DNA of 64,000 nt from Cellvibrio sp. 79 (lineage in GTDB: Bacteria > Pseudomonadota > Gammaproteobacteria > Pseudomonadales > Cellvibrionaceae): the NCBI GenBank assembly GCA_003056245.1, contig MVDH01000002.1:124001-188000 (forward strand), written 5' to 3'. Position 1 is the stretch's first letter, and each line of letters begins with the position of its first letter. A program made the translations under genes and the position numbers. The notes under the pieces are model-generated. The model did no database searches and was not told the origin of the DNA. It saw only the letters and a program-made list of their open reading frames with translations. Positions 63,809 through 64,000 of this stretch are shown here, piece after piece.

Positions 63809-64000
63809 ATGACTAAGCTACTGAAGCCCAGCCATGCTGGGGAACGTTACGATTTGCTAACACCCACAGCTATGCCTCGCGCTGCCGGTTTTTTATGGAA
63901 CCAGCGCATGATGATCCAATCTACTTGTCGCGGTTATGCCGTCGCACAATTTATGCAGCCGGAACCGGCTAAATATGCGTATGCACCGAACCTGGAAGCA
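63809..64000 (+). CDS. GH94-like phosphorylase, N-terminus only (cut by window)
   Basis: 64 residues are visible from the ATG at 63809, with TAGGAAA upstream; the rest lies beyond the right edge. The N-terminus reads [17 protein letters not shown], then [17 protein letters not shown] and [18 protein letters not shown]. These recall the N-terminus of GH94 cellobionic acid phosphorylases, which split cellobionate with phosphate into glucose 1-phosphate and gluconate. That would feed the gluconokinase here. The match is from memory on a short piece, so it is tentative; another GH94 specificity is possible. Confidence 0.55.
   Translation, partial: MTKLLKPSHAGERYDLLTPTAMPRAAGFLWNQRMMIQSTCRGYAVAQFMQPEPAKYAYAPNLEA

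Noticed and set aside
1-64000. tRNA, rRNA, CRISPR or prophage regions
   Set aside because: I looked on both strands and saw no cloverleaf, rRNA stretch, regular spacer array or phage gene set.

Overview
The window looks like a chromosomal segment of a Cellvibrio-like gammaproteobacterium (Cellvibrionaceae or close relative). This is inferred from three things: gammaproteobacterial housekeeping blocks (nadD-rsfS-rlmH-mrdA-rodA-mltB-rlpA-dacA and ybeD-lipB-lipA), very large secreted proteins with carbohydrate-binding-like modules joined by a poly-serine linker, and several TonB-dependent receptors. No rRNA, tRNA, CRISPR array, prophage or classical insertion sequence was recognised.

Layout. 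0-3.1 kb: a DegV-family gene cut by the window edge and a PhoP/PhoQ-type two-component pair, all on the minus strand. 3.6-11.1 kb: a 1845-residue secreted fusion (PQQ sugar dehydrogenase, SO2930-like diheme cytochrome, four F5/8C domains, ThuA domain) followed by a TonB-dependent receptor. 11.2-12.3 kb: two small envelope proteins. 12.5-22.1 kb: proA, then a cell-wall elongation cluster. A pair of inverted GC-rich palindromes lies between proA and nadD, and the second appears to supply the ribosome binding site of nadD. 22.3-42.2 kb: a 20-kb block between dacA and ybeD, which are usually close neighbours. It holds a DUF805 protein, a second giant fusion (2157 residues: CBM26-like modules, PQQ dehydrogenase, SO2930-like diheme cytochrome, a further cytochrome c, DUF1592-type C-terminus) with a Tat-exported DUF1552 partner, four AT-rich genes of unknown role, a MoxR-DUF58-DUF4350-DUF4129-SpoIIM-RDD membrane operon and a Rap1a/Tai-like protein. 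42.4-45.6 kb: ybeD-lipB-lipA, a GNAT acetyltransferase, then a second palindrome pair next to a DUF559 nuclease-like gene. 45.7-54.7 kb: NDH-2, a TPR lipoprotein, a DUF3857/transglutaminase protein, an oxidoreductase, an SDR, an AraC regulator and a degenerate GGDEF protein. 55.0-59.8 kb: a TonB receptor and a two-domain beta-propeller phytase behind a candidate Pho box. 60.3-64.0 kb: gluconokinase, LacI regulator, GPH-type transporter and the start of a GH94-like phosphorylase, suggesting cellobionate or gluconate use.

The strongest candidate for an undescribed system is the pair of giant secreted redox proteins. Both carry a soluble-type PQQ sugar dehydrogenase joined to a diheme cytochrome domain in one polypeptide, but with different carbohydrate-binding-like and accessory modules. 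One is followed by a TonB receptor, the other by a Tat-exported DUF1552 protein. An extracellular sugar oxidation system feeding electrons through its own hemes, with aldonic acids taken up by a cluster like the one at the right edge, is a testable reading. It is inference from domain content only.
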